Positions 1 to 8,552 of a stretch of DNA of 13,345 bases are shown here, piece by piece (the stretch's first letter is position 1; every line of letters begins with the position of its first letter). The notes beneath the pieces are model-generated. The model was given only the letters and a program-made list of their open reading frames with translations, had not been told where the DNA came from and did no database searches. The stretch comes from Hypholoma sublateritium FD-334 SS-4 (lineage: Eukaryota > Basidiomycota > Agaricomycetes > Agaricales > Strophariaceae). The stretch covers positions 1,599 through 14,943 of the forward strand of contig KN817788.1 in NCBI GenBank assembly GCA_000827495.1, written 5' to 3'. The position numbers were made by a program, and so were the translations under genes.

Positions 1-130
1 GTGTAGCAGTGTATATACACTCCATACAATTACGGAGTTGTTGTAGAAAGCTACAGAGTGCCCCAGAGCATATCAAGTGAGTCTACATAGTGCTACAAAG
101 ATTATATCTGGTGCTATGGGTACTATGCAA

Positions 131-170
131 GCTACTCGGCTAATGTCACTGCTATACGGCTAATGTATTT
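131..170. repeat. Degenerate 20-bp tandem duplication
   Basis: Two adjacent 20-bp units share GCTAYNCGGCTAATGT. A third, weaker relative (GCTATCTAATGT) follows at about 204. There is no evidence of function. Confidence 0.6.
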
Positions 171-274
171 GCTATGGCCCAAAATCTGAATTTTCTGATG
201 AACGCTATCTAATGTGCCGTGCAATCTGCTATCTAAGCCGCGTTATCTGCTGAGCGGGGCCGTGAATTTGGCCG

Positions 275-300
275 AGGTCGCAGGTCACAGGTCGCAGGTC
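275..300. repeat. 7-bp tandem microrepeat AGGTCRC
   Basis: Units AGGTCGC, AGGTCAC and AGGTCGC are followed by a partial AGGTC. This is a simple slippage-type repeat in intergenic DNA. Confidence 0.75.
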
Positions 301-567
301 ATGCCTGTGGACGGGATGTTCTCGTTGCCGGCTACTCGTGGGAAATATTATGTAATGTTTACCGATTTTTACTCTCTCGCAACTCTCTCGGACAACTCTC
401 GACTCGGAGATCACCCTCACAATCCCTCTCCGTCATAGCTACAAGCTAATTCTAAACATTAACAGGACACGACTGATATCCAGAATACTCTTTCACCAAA
501 CCAACTAGTGGTATATGTCGGGATAATCTATCTAGCTTCTTGCTTCGCACCGCATGAAGGCCAGAAA

Positions 568-734
568 TACAAGGTCTCCAAGGTGCCATTTTCTTGATTA
601 GTCGAGGGGGATCCAGGCAGTCGAAGTTTGCCCTCGACGCTTCCGCTATCTGGAAATGCCTGGGAGACCTTGTACTTTGGCGCAACAGTCTTGTTTCCAC
701 CGACGGCGGACAAGAGCTTACTGGAGACCTTATA
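568..734. repeat. GGAGACCTTRTA motif: two direct copies 60 bp apart and one inverted copy
   Basis: GGAGACCTTGTA at 663-674 and GGAGACCTTATA at 723-734 are direct copies with a 60-bp period. TACAAGGTCTCC at 568-579 is the perfect reverse complement of the first. The pair 568-579/663-674 could form a 12-bp stem around an 83-bp loop. The block lies just upstream of the predicted membrane-protein gene. Function is unknown. Confidence 0.7.
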
Positions 735-795
735 TTTTCTGCTATATGAATCGTCTATCCTGCTCCTGCGCTTTCTCCTCGACGAGCTCAACCTC

Positions 796-2148
796 ATGCA
801 GAAAAAACTCTTCAAAAACGGCTGGTTCGCCAGAGTCTTTAACAAGAAGCTACAAGATGTCTTCGATTCTCGTCTCATGCAGACATGCTCACGCATCGCA
901 CCCCCGTTACCGTCCCCGCTGTCGGCGCCCTTGTGGCATCTGAACGGCGAGATGGTGTACTTGCGCGACCAGGTGATCAATCTCTTGGAGCTGCAACACA
1001 CGTGTATCACGGGTATCACGGCGCGTGGGGACTTAAACATCGCCGCCGCCTTCATCTTCACCCAAATCGCCTTCTTGACCCATTTCGATGACCCATTTCT
1101 GCGAGAGCATGTTGAAGAAATGGCACCGTCGTTCATCGACTGGTATCGATGGATCATGGGGAAGAAGATAGGCCTTACAAAGGCGGTACGGGACTACCGG
1201 GAGTCGCGGTCCATCTTTGCACACACGCCCACGGAGACGGCGTGGAGATACAAGGCAGAGGCTAGTGAGAGGAAGGTGCCGCTGCGGCCGCTTGATGGGT
1301 GAGATTTCTCGACCTCCCCTTTTCGCTGTACTACAATCGGTTACAGGTACATCCAGATCGATTTCTTCTCGAATCTCGAGAGGGGGAGGTACCGATCCGG
1401 CGTTTTACCCGCTCCAGATTTTACCACATTCGAGGCCGTGTATAACCCGTCGGGGGTCGACTTGCGGCCAGTCCGCGAGAAGTTGGGCATCGAATCATTG
1501 GCGGTACGTCATGACCTTGTCTTATAAACCCCATTTTGTCTCTCCCCATTCCCTGTGGTTGAGTGTGCCATTCCAGATTATCGCGAACAAAGGCCCTTTC
1601 AGACCGACGTTCGAGCTCGCCAGAGAGGATCAGCTCTCCCTAATGGCGACGCTCGACCTGACCAAGGAATTCACACAACCAATCAGAATTTTCGGTACGT
1701 CTACTACCATTCCCCCGTTGCCCCTCCTCATATCCCTCCCCGTCCCGCAGAACCGCGCGTAGCAAACGCCACCAGAGCAGCGCGCGCCGTCCGCGTGCCC
1801 GTGTATCTCGTCTGCGTGTTCATCGCCGCTATTGCCCGACTTCTATGCGGCACACCCTCGCGCGACATCGCGTATCTCAGCGTCCTCTACGGCGCACCTT
1901 TCGCGCGCGCATACGCCTCTGCGGGACGCGTTACCAGCGCCGCGCGCACACGTGTATGGAACGGTGCGCAACTCTTCTTCCGCTGTGTGCTGGCTCTGTG
2001 CGTCGCCCCCCTCATGGCCCTCGTCGCGGGGGCGCGGGTGGCGGGGACGGGGGTGTCCCTCGCACTTGGGCTGGATATGAAGGGGTGGCTCGTCGCTGGC
2101 GCCATCTGCTGGTTTACTGCTGCCGAGATCCATTCGTGCACTCACTGA
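796..2148 (+). CDS. Hypothetical membrane protein, four exons, start uncertain
   Basis: Proposed exons are 796-1298, 1347-1503, 1577-1694 and 1751-2148. The introns are 48, 73 and 56 nt with donors GTGAGA, GTACGT and GTACGT and acceptors ACAG, CCAG and GCAG. All phases close, giving 391 aa ending at TGA 2146-2148. The N-terminal two thirds look soluble and mixed-charge. The C-terminal part (exon 4) is alanine- and valine-rich with likely membrane segments at residues about 275-292, 334-352 and 371-386. I do not recognise the family. The start at 796 is the first in-frame ATG of an open stretch that extends further upstream; later ATGs (for example the one encoding MVYLRDQ in exon 1) or an unseen upstream exon are possible. 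Exon chaining from 1298 onward is better supported than the N-terminus. It is convergent with the secreted-protein gene at 2514-2971. Confidence 0.62.
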
Positions 2149-2513
2149 CGGACGCGCCTGGTGGCGTCCTGCTAAAAAGAATTATGCTTCCGTGTTTTCT
2201 ATGCTATCACACCATGCCCCCTATGCTCCCTCATATGCCCACCATTCTTGAATCTTCCGTCAGTTGTACTTGTTAATTGGAGGTCTAAAGTTGATTATAA
2301 CATATATATGCACTGTACTTGTTTGGAACACATTGTAGTCGGAAAGAAAAGTTACATGGCAAGAAAGTGTAAAGTGTAGTCTATAGTGATATCAATAGTC
2401 TAAAATGTTCGTGAAAAAATTTTCGAAGAGAAAATTGTCCTGTCAGAAGATACCCGGTGTCCAAGCCCATTCCTACATCAGCTACAGGCATTCATCGCAG
2501 AAGGCTTGTCACT
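2149..2513. other. Intergenic region between two convergent genes
   Basis: AT-rich sequence lies between the 3' ends of the membrane-protein gene (+) and the secreted-protein gene (-), and should hold both 3' UTRs. No RNA gene or coding signature was found. Confidence 0.6.
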
Positions 2514-2971
2514 CTATACGCGACGTTTCTTGAGATATGCCTTATCTGAGCGGCCGGCAGGGATTCCACGCGAAGTAAGGGGGCGGGAGGGCAGAGGAAG
2601 TTTGTCAGATCGCCGTCTCTGGACAGCGTGAGCGACTCCATTTCCTGGACAAAAGCCGGCATCATTGTCAGTGACCAATTGGCCCGTAGTCTATGGGCGT
2701 CTCGAATCAGAACATGCGGCGCGCTGGGAGGTCGTGGAAAACATACGGATGAGTACGTGCAGTAGAAATCGTTGGGGTTCTCCCCGGCGACGGCGGGATA
2801 CGAGCAAAATATGGGCTCGGTAGCGTAGTTGGGGGTCGCGAGTGAAAAGCCTGCGCTGTCCGCGGTGGGACATGTGTACCCGCTGTAGGGCACCGCGGAG
2901 GGGTCGGCGCGCACAAGGGGCTGTGCGGTCCAGAGAGCAAGTGTAAGGAGCGTGAGGATGTTGAACATCAT
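2514..2971 (-). CDS. Small secreted cysteine-containing protein, two exons
   Basis: Exon 1 is 2747-2971 (75 codons) and exon 2 is 2514-2690 (58 codons plus TAG). They are joined across a 56-nt phase-0 intron with donor GTATGT and acceptor ATAG, giving 133 aa. Residues 1-22 form a signal peptide: a hydrophobic core followed by a plausible cleavage after VRA. The mature part has four cysteines (34, 56, 71, 89) in the pattern TCP...FCSYP...NPNDFYCTYS...TGQLVTDNDAGFCP. From general knowledge this layout resembles small secreted proteins found in many agaricomycetes; their biochemical role is unknown. The C-terminal 40 residues are basic (RRR and KKRR runs). Reading on without splicing loses the TGQLVTDNDAGFCP block, so the intron is well supported. 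The second codon is also ATG, so translation could begin at either. A TATA-like box lies 80 nt upstream. Confidence 0.85.
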
Positions 2972-3049
2972 TAGAGCTGGCGACGCTGCGGTGGACGTAT
3001 GTTACGGGGTAGGCAAGGAGGGCAAGGCCAAAAAACTTTGATAGGTCCT

Positions 3050-3057
3050 GTTTATAC
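3050..3057 (-). promoter_or_regulatory. TATA-like box of the secreted-protein gene
   Basis: The minus strand reads GTATAAAC, with TATAAA at 3056-3051, about 80 nt upstream of the ATG at 2971. Position and sequence fit a fungal core promoter. This is inferred from sequence only. Confidence 0.5.
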
Positions 3058-3527
3058 TTGGCTAGGGCGCTCAGGGGGATCACTGATCTCTCCATTCATG
3101 AAATATAGGTGCCGGCATCTCCTCAAGCGCCAGGTCCATGTTTAATTTTGCCCAGGGGGACTCCTATCCAATTTCAGAAACATTAGAGTGTTGATCCATG
3201 AAATAGCGTACGCGATAAGCATACGAGGAGGTATAGGGAACTGGGTGAAGGACACGGAAATGGTTTTTTTTGAGTCACCAAGGAGGTCTATTATTAAGTA
3301 AATAAGGTACATGAGATTTACAATTTACAATTGTTCGATCGCCGGCCTCCAAAACTGCCTGCCGCACGATAGGGCAAGATACGATCACGAACGACAGCGA
3401 AGCGCTCAAGAAGCGCTTCTGCTCTGCATAGAAGAAAAACTGGTTTGAGTCGAGCGTGCAATTGCAAAAACGGCCACTTTATGATGTTCCCATTTCAAGT
3501 CGAAAATCTGCCTTCTTCCACCGCTTG
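3058..3527. other. Intergenic region between secreted-protein and P450 genes
   Basis: It holds the upstream region of the secreted-protein gene and the 3' flank of the P450 gene. An eight-T run occurs near 3263-3271, plus a short inverted repeat AGCGCTCAAGAAGCGCT near 3400. No gene is evident. Confidence 0.55.
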
Positions 3528-5650
3528 TTAAATCAATGTTCGACTTATTCGGGACCGGGGAACTATCGAGCACTTGAAAGGTTTCTTGTGGCTGACATAG
3601 ACAAGGTCAGTAGTCGATATTTTCCGATGAGAAGTACCTACGCCACGACGCCCGTATCAGAATATTCGTCGTTGACCTCGATGTCCTTCCCATCTGCGTC
3701 CTTCGCCTTTGTAATATTGAATGTGGCCAGAATCGATACGAATAAAATATATAACTAGCATTAGGTACTATTAGCCGTGCCCGAAATGCGACAAGGGAAT
3801 ATTGCTTACACTTGCACTGGCTACATGCTTGCCAACGCAAATCCTGAATGAATAGCTCACTAGTGAATAAATTTTAATCTTTCCACGCCACACAGCCGCG
3901 CACCTCCGTCCAAAGCCAAATGCAAGAACGCGATCGTCGTCAATGAGCTGTCCGTCTGCTCCAATAAATCGGTCGGGTCTAAAGACGTTTGCTTCGGGAT
4001 ATAGTGTCTCATCCCGCACCATTGCCCTAATCGAGTAACGTCATTAATTCGATGAGAATTCAGTCTGCTGGCGGGAAAGGACCTACCATATATTCGCGCT
4101 AACGACCGTCCCTGCAGAGGTGCATGAGCAAATGTGCGGAACGAACACGAAAGGTATATCGGAAAACCTTCTGGTATAAAATACCCTTTGTAGGTATCGT
4201 CTTTCTCCGCCCTGTGAGCGATTCCCATCGGATCCGGGGGCCTCCAACGCAGGACTTCCCGGTAAATGGCATCTATGTACGGCAGCGACTGGCGATCTTC
4301 AAAGCCGGGCAAGCGATCCACGCCAACTGCGTGGTCAATTTCCGCTTGTGCCTTTGCCTGTATTTCCGGGTGTGTCGCCATAAGGTAGAAGAAGGTGCTC
4401 GTGGCAGATATTGTCGTATCGGAGGCACCTTTTTAAATAAATAAAGGTCTGAGTTAGCTGCCGAGACTTTACAAAAAAATATATCAGTCCATACCGGTGT
4501 AGACCGTGAAAGACACTCCAGATATTATATCTTCGTTCTCCTTGGACCCATCTGCTTCCAAAGATCGAGAAACTATGCAAGGGTCTACGTCTCCAGTTTT
4601 CTACAGTAATTATAGAATTGAAATTGTTTCAGTGAAATAGGTAATAGGACGTACGTGTTATCAGACGCACGATTTTGTTTTTCACCACCTCAATCGGGGT
4701 GGCAACTAGCATACCCGTGAGGCGTTTTGTATCCCGTACCATCCTCTGCGCTACTGCCATAGGAAACCACGCAGGAATATAACTCAATGCCGGGAAGAAA
4801 TTGAGGAGTGTGAACGTGGGTAGCATCAGGTTGTGTGCCATGTACGCAGCGTCGGAAGTAGCGCGAGAATACGAGTCGTCCGTTTTGACATTATTGCCGT
4901 ACATTATGGACATCGAAACCCCGATCGAGAACCTAGCCCAATAATGAGCAATATAATGGGAATAGTGAGTGTTTATATACCGACGCTTTATTGTGATCTT
5001 CAAAGCATTCTGGGGTGTCCAGTAGCCCTTTCAGCATCGCATGGGCATGGCGAGTCTGAATTTCGTGATAAGCGGATACCGCGTCTTGACGGAAGTTTTG
5101 CTGGGCGAATCTTCGGTGTTTTCGCCACTCCTCTGAACGATGACGCATAAAAGTCATATTATTCGACCACCCCATTCTTTCGTTTCCGTCAATACAAGGA
5201 CTGCGAGTGCCGTGGACTGTAGACGCTCACTTATCAATCATCGGCATATCTGGCCGGTCGGAATACAAATCCGCTCTCTTCTCTAGCAAGACCTCCGCGT
5301 CTTCCAGAGAGTTGAGGACGAGGAAGTGTTGCCCGAGGCAGCTTGTGTGCAAGATTTTACCTACAGATTGTAATAAGACCTGGGAGAGTTCAGACAGCCG
5401 GCTGCATCAACATACTATGGTATTTCTTTTCCCATTCCATGTACTGGGAGGCGTCATCGCGACGCGGAAAATCGAACCAGTTCCCGACTAAAAATCTAGG
5501 TGCAGGACCGGGAGGGAGATTGCGTTTATTCTTTCGCATGGAAAGCCACCCAGCCGAATGTGATGCATGGAATATCAGGAGCGCTGTCAATAGTAGGTAG
5601 GCTAGGAGGAGAGGTTCGTTGCTGAAGTATTGCCATAGCACTCCAGCCAT
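3528..5650 (-). CDS. Cytochrome P450 monooxygenase, microsomal class II, 11 exons
   Basis: Heme-thiolate monooxygenase expected to use NADPH-P450 reductase at the ER; substrate unknown. Exons in transcript order: 5416-5650, 5231-5360, 4985-5176, 4671-4932, 4495-4600, 4168-4428, 4087-4111, 3904-4026, 3810-3843, 3642-3754, 3528-3591. Every phase closes, giving 514 aa, the usual family length. Visible features: N-terminal membrane anchor (residues ~12-30), proline hinge NLPPGPAP (44-51), helix-C WRKHR (139-143), I-helix GASDTT (309-314, usual AGxDTT), ExxR EVLR (366-369), FRPDRF (419-424), and heme loop FGFGRRICVG with ligand Cys447. An intron interrupts the heme loop. Exon 7 is only 25 nt. Intron 3 uses the weak donor GTCGGT. 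The fourth intron uses donor GTGCGT at 4670, although a better-looking GTACGT lies 16 nt further on out of frame. Overall it resembles the CYP64/O-methylsterigmatocystin-oxidoreductase-like group common in basidiomycetes; the family assignment is tentative. The ATG sits in a good AAATGG context. Confidence 0.95.
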
Positions 5651-5730
5651 TTGAGATCTGGGTATGATAACGCCCTCTGGATTCTGGAAGCCCTTCGACT
5701 GATACTTCGAAAGAGCACGAGACCTCTCTC

Positions 5731-5742
5731 GTATATATATAC
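5731..5742 (-). promoter_or_regulatory. TATA-like element of the P450 gene
   Basis: GTATATATATAC lies about 80-90 nt upstream of the P450 ATG at 5650, a spacing similar to that of the secreted-protein gene. This is a sequence-only call. Confidence 0.45.
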
Positions 5743-5873
5743 CTTGAAGTTGTATAGCACCTCTGGAAACGGTATTTAACATTCGGTGATACAGCGGCTT
5801 AACATGTCATGTTAATAAGATTCCGCACGAGGCAAATTCGTTGAACGTTCTAACTTCTGAATCTCTCCAGACT

Positions 5874-5901
5874 CCAACTTTGGACTCGAGAGTCCAGTTG
5901 G
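5874..5901. repeat. 28-bp imperfect palindrome just downstream of the U6 gene
   Basis: Arms CCAACT/AGTTGG (5874-5879, 5896-5901) and GGACTC/GAGTCC (5882-5887, 5890-5895) surround a 2-nt centre, with a 2-nt bulge on one side. It lies immediately 3' of the T-run that should end U6. It could form a hairpin or bind a dimeric factor; the role is unknown. Confidence 0.65.
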
Positions 5902-5906
5902 AAGGG

Positions 5907-5979
5907 AAAAAATCAAAATAAATATTGAGATCCGTAGATCTACCACTCCGGGAAAGCGTGTCATCCTTGTGCAGGGGCC

Positions 5980-6010
<31 letters not shown>

Positions 6011-6034
6011 TTCGTATGTCACCCCGAAGGGGAC
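5907..6034 (-). ncRNA. U6: U6 spliceosomal snRNA
   Basis: U6 is the catalytic core snRNA of the spliceosome and is normally transcribed by RNA polymerase III. The minus strand starts with a short 5' hairpin capped by a UUCG tetraloop (from 6034), followed by AAAAAATTGGAACG. The universally conserved block then follows without interruption: ACAGAGA box at 5996-5990, AGC triad at 5984-5982, and the internal stem-loop region ending GGATGACACGC. Against the canonical core I notice one change in the internal stem-loop (CTGCACAAGG for CTGCGCAAGG), which other fungi share as far as I recall. After CACGC the tail departs from the usual form and instead makes a hairpin AGATC-TACG-GATCT (5941-5928). 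T-runs follow at 5918-5915 and 5912-5907, the latter a good Pol III terminator. The 3' end is therefore approximate. No clear upstream TATA box was found. The core is intact, so a functional gene is more likely than a pseudogene. Confidence 0.9.
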
Positions 6035-6221
6035 ATTAGAATGCGCTGAGGTAACCAGGGCATCAAACAAGTTTTGCATTTTGTTCAGTTCACTGGGTGG
6101 CTTTGGTAAGCACGGCCACACCTATCCGCTGGCACATTCAGGCTCGTCCAGCTCCTTTTCGTCTCTATAACTGTTCTACAATACAAGCTTTCATTTCTTC
6201 GACATCTGCCTTTAAATTCGC

Positions 6222-6849
6222 CTATTCATGACGCCCGGGGATAGGAGAAATGTGGATTGGTGCTGCCTTGTGCACTGAAGTGATGAACAGCTCGGTGATG
6301 CGCAGGCGGCTCCCGTCCTCAGCGCTCGGCTCAACGTCTGCCTTCTCTTCGATTCTGCACTACCGCTCAGCTGGAACGAAAACGAAAGGAATGTGCGATG
6401 CGCACCTGGCGCTGAAGCTGTTGTAGCTGAGCTGCTGCGCGGGCCCTGCGCGGATGCGGAACTTCATTGAGCGGGTGCCGATGAAGAACCCGGCGACAAC
6501 GCCGCCCTGGAGAAGGGCAGTTCAGATCAGATCAGCATCGCGACGCCTTAGAGTCGGAGTGGGGCGAGCAACGTACTGTGGTGCCAGGCGCCCCGTCCGC
6601 AGGGAGAACCTCGATGAGCTCGCGCCACTCGACGCTCTCGCGCACTGCCGCAAAGTGCTCGCCGCGCAGCTTAGCAAGGTACGCCGTACGTGGAGATGGG
6701 ACGTGGTTCAGCATGACCTTCGCATCGCGCGCGAATACGGTGTCAAATTGTGCTACGAACGCGGCTTCGTCGGGCGCCGCGTGTACCTCGTACAGCGCGC
6801 CAAGCCGCGCCTGCAGCCATGCGGCGAGTGGCGTGTTTTCGGCGGACAT
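6222..6849 (-). CDS. Small soluble protein, possibly NTF2-like fold, three exons
   Basis: Exons are 6577-6849, 6406-6506 and 6222-6354, with introns of 70 and 51 nt (donors GTACGT and GTGCGC, acceptors CCAG and GCAG). All phases close, giving 168 aa ending at TAG 6224-6222. The ATG at 6849 has a good ACAATGTC context. An in-frame ATG at 6945 would add 32 residues with a hydrophobic stretch, which I consider less likely. The protein has an N-terminal helix-rich part (TPLAAWLQARLGALY, then DEAAFVAQFDTVFA) followed by strand-like segments (GGVVAGFFIG, KFRIRAG, LRITELFIT). That order suggests a nuclear-transport-factor-2-like alpha+beta barrel, as in SnoaL-like proteins; this is inference from texture, not recognition of a named family. 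No signal peptide or membrane segment is present with the preferred start. Confidence 0.8.
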
Positions 6850-7610
6850 TGTCTGGTGTGAGAATGGGGTGGATATTCGGGGCGGTAGGGATTGGAAGAA
6901 AGGGATAATGAGGAGTATGGCGACGGTATGGACGACTCTGAGCATGCCGTCGGAGCGCTGACAGCGGCCTTGTGCACATGATAGGTCATTGTTGGGCCGG
7001 TCTAGGCAACTTCAAAAACATGTCTCGCTCTGAAGGAGTCTTATCAGATCGGAATCTTCCAGTCGCGCCTCTAGGACTCATGGCCGCAAGAATAGCGGAT
7101 TATGACGCGCAAGATAGTATCAATAACTAGGCAATGCGGAGCCTGGCAAACGACTGACGATTAACCAGCCGATGTCTATTCCAAGTCTATTCTCTCGTGG
7201 TTACATAAAAGCAAATACATATGGGCTCTGGGTCAGTGGATTGATGTCAATGCGGGGCGGCTCTACGTCACACATTACGAAGAGGTGATTGATTGGTTGG
7301 TGATAATGCTTATAGCCAGATCAACTGTCATCGCCAGAGACTAAGTTACGACGCCTGTTTTCTACCATAATCTGCGTTATTTCCTAGGGCCCGAGATATC
7401 TAGCGCAGCCAAGATCACCGACAGTCTCGAAACGTCCAATCGGCACAACAGCTTCGAAAACGGAGCAGGTCGCGAGGGCGCCGGCTGCCAGCAATCGGCG
7501 AAATCCATAGAAGAAAGCCGTCGCCGCGTCTGCTACCCACTCATATTGAGACTCACGGAAAAAAGGACAATATTTGATGTGGTAGCTGTAGAAAGGTGAC
7601 GAGAAATTAT
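6850..7610. other. Intergenic region, no gene identified
   Basis: This includes the upstream region of the small NTF2-like gene. On the minus strand, 7384-7560 has an open stretch with coding-like texture (VADAATAFFYGFRRLLAAGALA). I could not connect it to splice sites or to a known family, so it is not called as a gene. No tRNA or repeat was found. Confidence 0.5.
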
Positions 7611-8086
7611 TTAAATCGCCGGTTTCTTCTGATGCTTGAAATCTCCCATGACGGCCTCCATATTCGCGCACCATTGCTTTGCATCCGCATCGCCTGCCGT
7701 GAAATAAACTCTCTCCAAGGATGGAAACACAAAGTTCAGGTATTCGGCGAAGAGAACTTCGTGGGCGTCCTGATAATCTTGGCCAACGAGACCATCCAAG
7801 TGATGAAACCAAATTGAAACAGTTGTAGGAGCTTTTCGTAAATACCGACAAATAACTGCCACTCGTCAATTGCCAGCTGGCAACAAATTGGTTTGCAACT
7901 TGCTTGCAACGCAAACTTACTTGGGCAAAATCTGAAAGCAACGCGGACCATCCCTAATGGAAAATGTGAGTGCTGGATTCAGAGACCCGTTCAACTCCTT
8001 GATCTGAAATCAGCGTCAAGAGAGTCGTGCACATCGGGGAATTGGGGGCCCGCTGGTTTTTTCAGACGGGTTTGATAATTAGTCAT
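7611..8086 (-). CDS. Unresolved multi-exon gene or gene relic
   Basis: The 3' exon is the strongest part. It ends at TAA 7613-7611 and encodes a helical acidic/basic segment (DAHEVLFAEYLNFVF... MGDFKHQKKPAI). Upstream, an 11-codon exon at 7921-7953 (GWSALLSDFAQ) joins in phase 0 across a 44-nt intron (GTAAGT...CCAG) to sequence starting at 7876 (LAIDEWQLF). The step from there to the last exon needs either an intron or a frameshift. A 68-nt intron with donor GTATTT and acceptor CCAAG, or an 80-nt intron with donor GTCGGT, would restore frame. A candidate first exon begins at ATG 8086 (MTNYQTRLKKPAGPQFPD) with donor GTGCAC. I do not recognise the product. Assembly uncertainty is possible, since undetermined bases begin about 180 bp upstream. 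Treat the model as provisional. Confidence 0.38.
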
Positions 8087-8166
8087 CAACCTGTGGGCGT
8101 AAAACAAAGTAAAACATGCTATTTAAAACACTTACCGCGGCGCTGCAGGCCTTCTTGAGCATGACC

Positions 8167-8552
8167 AGCTTGTGTCATCATTATGTATATAGATTTTTGT
8201 ATTTAATTCAGTTCCAAGAATTTTATAATCTGTTGTACGAACCTAGTTCTTATTTTTTCCTGATCAANNTTCTATCAAAATTGCAGCCCATTAGATGATT
8301 TAAACAGCAAAAAGGATAACTTGCTGCCTATGAACAGCTTGNACCATTATTGTNTATATTTNCTTTTGTATACAATACAGTTACAAGAGTTTCATAGTCT
8401 GTTGTCCAGACCCAGTTCTTATTACTCCTGATCAATGTTCTATCAAAGTTGCAGCTCATTAGATGATCTGAACTACAAAAAGATGACTTGTTGCCTACGA
8501 CCAGCTTGCATTATAATAATATATATATACATGTTTTTGTATTGAAAACAAT
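8167..8552. repeat. ~168-bp tandem repeat, about 2.3 copies, with ambiguous bases
   Basis: Copies begin at the shared AGCTTG at 8167, 8336 and 8503, giving periods of 169 and 167 bp. The third copy is partial and ends near 8552. Shared blocks include TTTTGTAT, the CCTGATCAA...TTCTATCAAA segment and GCAGC(C/T)CATTAGATGAT. The sequence is AT-rich and the copies have diverged. Undetermined bases lie at 8268-8269, 8342, 8354 and 8362, which fits difficulty in reading or assembling the repeat. Confidence 0.85.

Larger units (their letters stand above)
1..627. other. AT-rich intergenic region with degenerate short tandem repeats
   Basis: No convincing gene is seen here. It holds a degenerate 20-bp repeat built on GCTAYNCGGCTAATGT (131-150, 151-170, with a partial third copy near 204-220). 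A 7-bp tandem repeat AGGTCRC in about 3.7 copies lies at 275-300. A short inverted repeat ACTCC/GGAGT flanks ten bases near position 20-40. The open frames crossing the stretch are short and have no recognisable composition. Confidence 0.6.

Noticed and set aside
628..795. Extension of the membrane protein upstream to 628
   Set aside because: The open frame there begins at TTG, and no in-frame ATG occurs before 796. A eukaryotic gene would need one, or an upstream exon that I cannot see.
528..1157. A 209-codon minus-strand open frame opposite the membrane-protein gene
   Set aside because: It is serine-, arginine- and lysine-rich with shadow-like composition, while the plus strand forms a coherent four-exon chain with consistent phases.
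3528..5650. P450 as a pseudogene, because its frame changes many times
   Set aside because: Every break is explained by a 50-70-nt GT...AG intron, all phases close, and all catalytic motifs are intact.
2514..6849. A secondary-metabolite gene cluster around the P450
   Set aside because: There is no backbone synthase, transporter or regulator, and a U6 gene interrupts the group. Shared strand alone is weak evidence.
7384..7941. A 185-codon minus-strand open frame
   Set aside because: It overlaps the better-textured exon ending at 7611 in another frame and is Cys/Arg-rich for much of its length. Only its last third looks coding-like, and that could not be linked to a gene.
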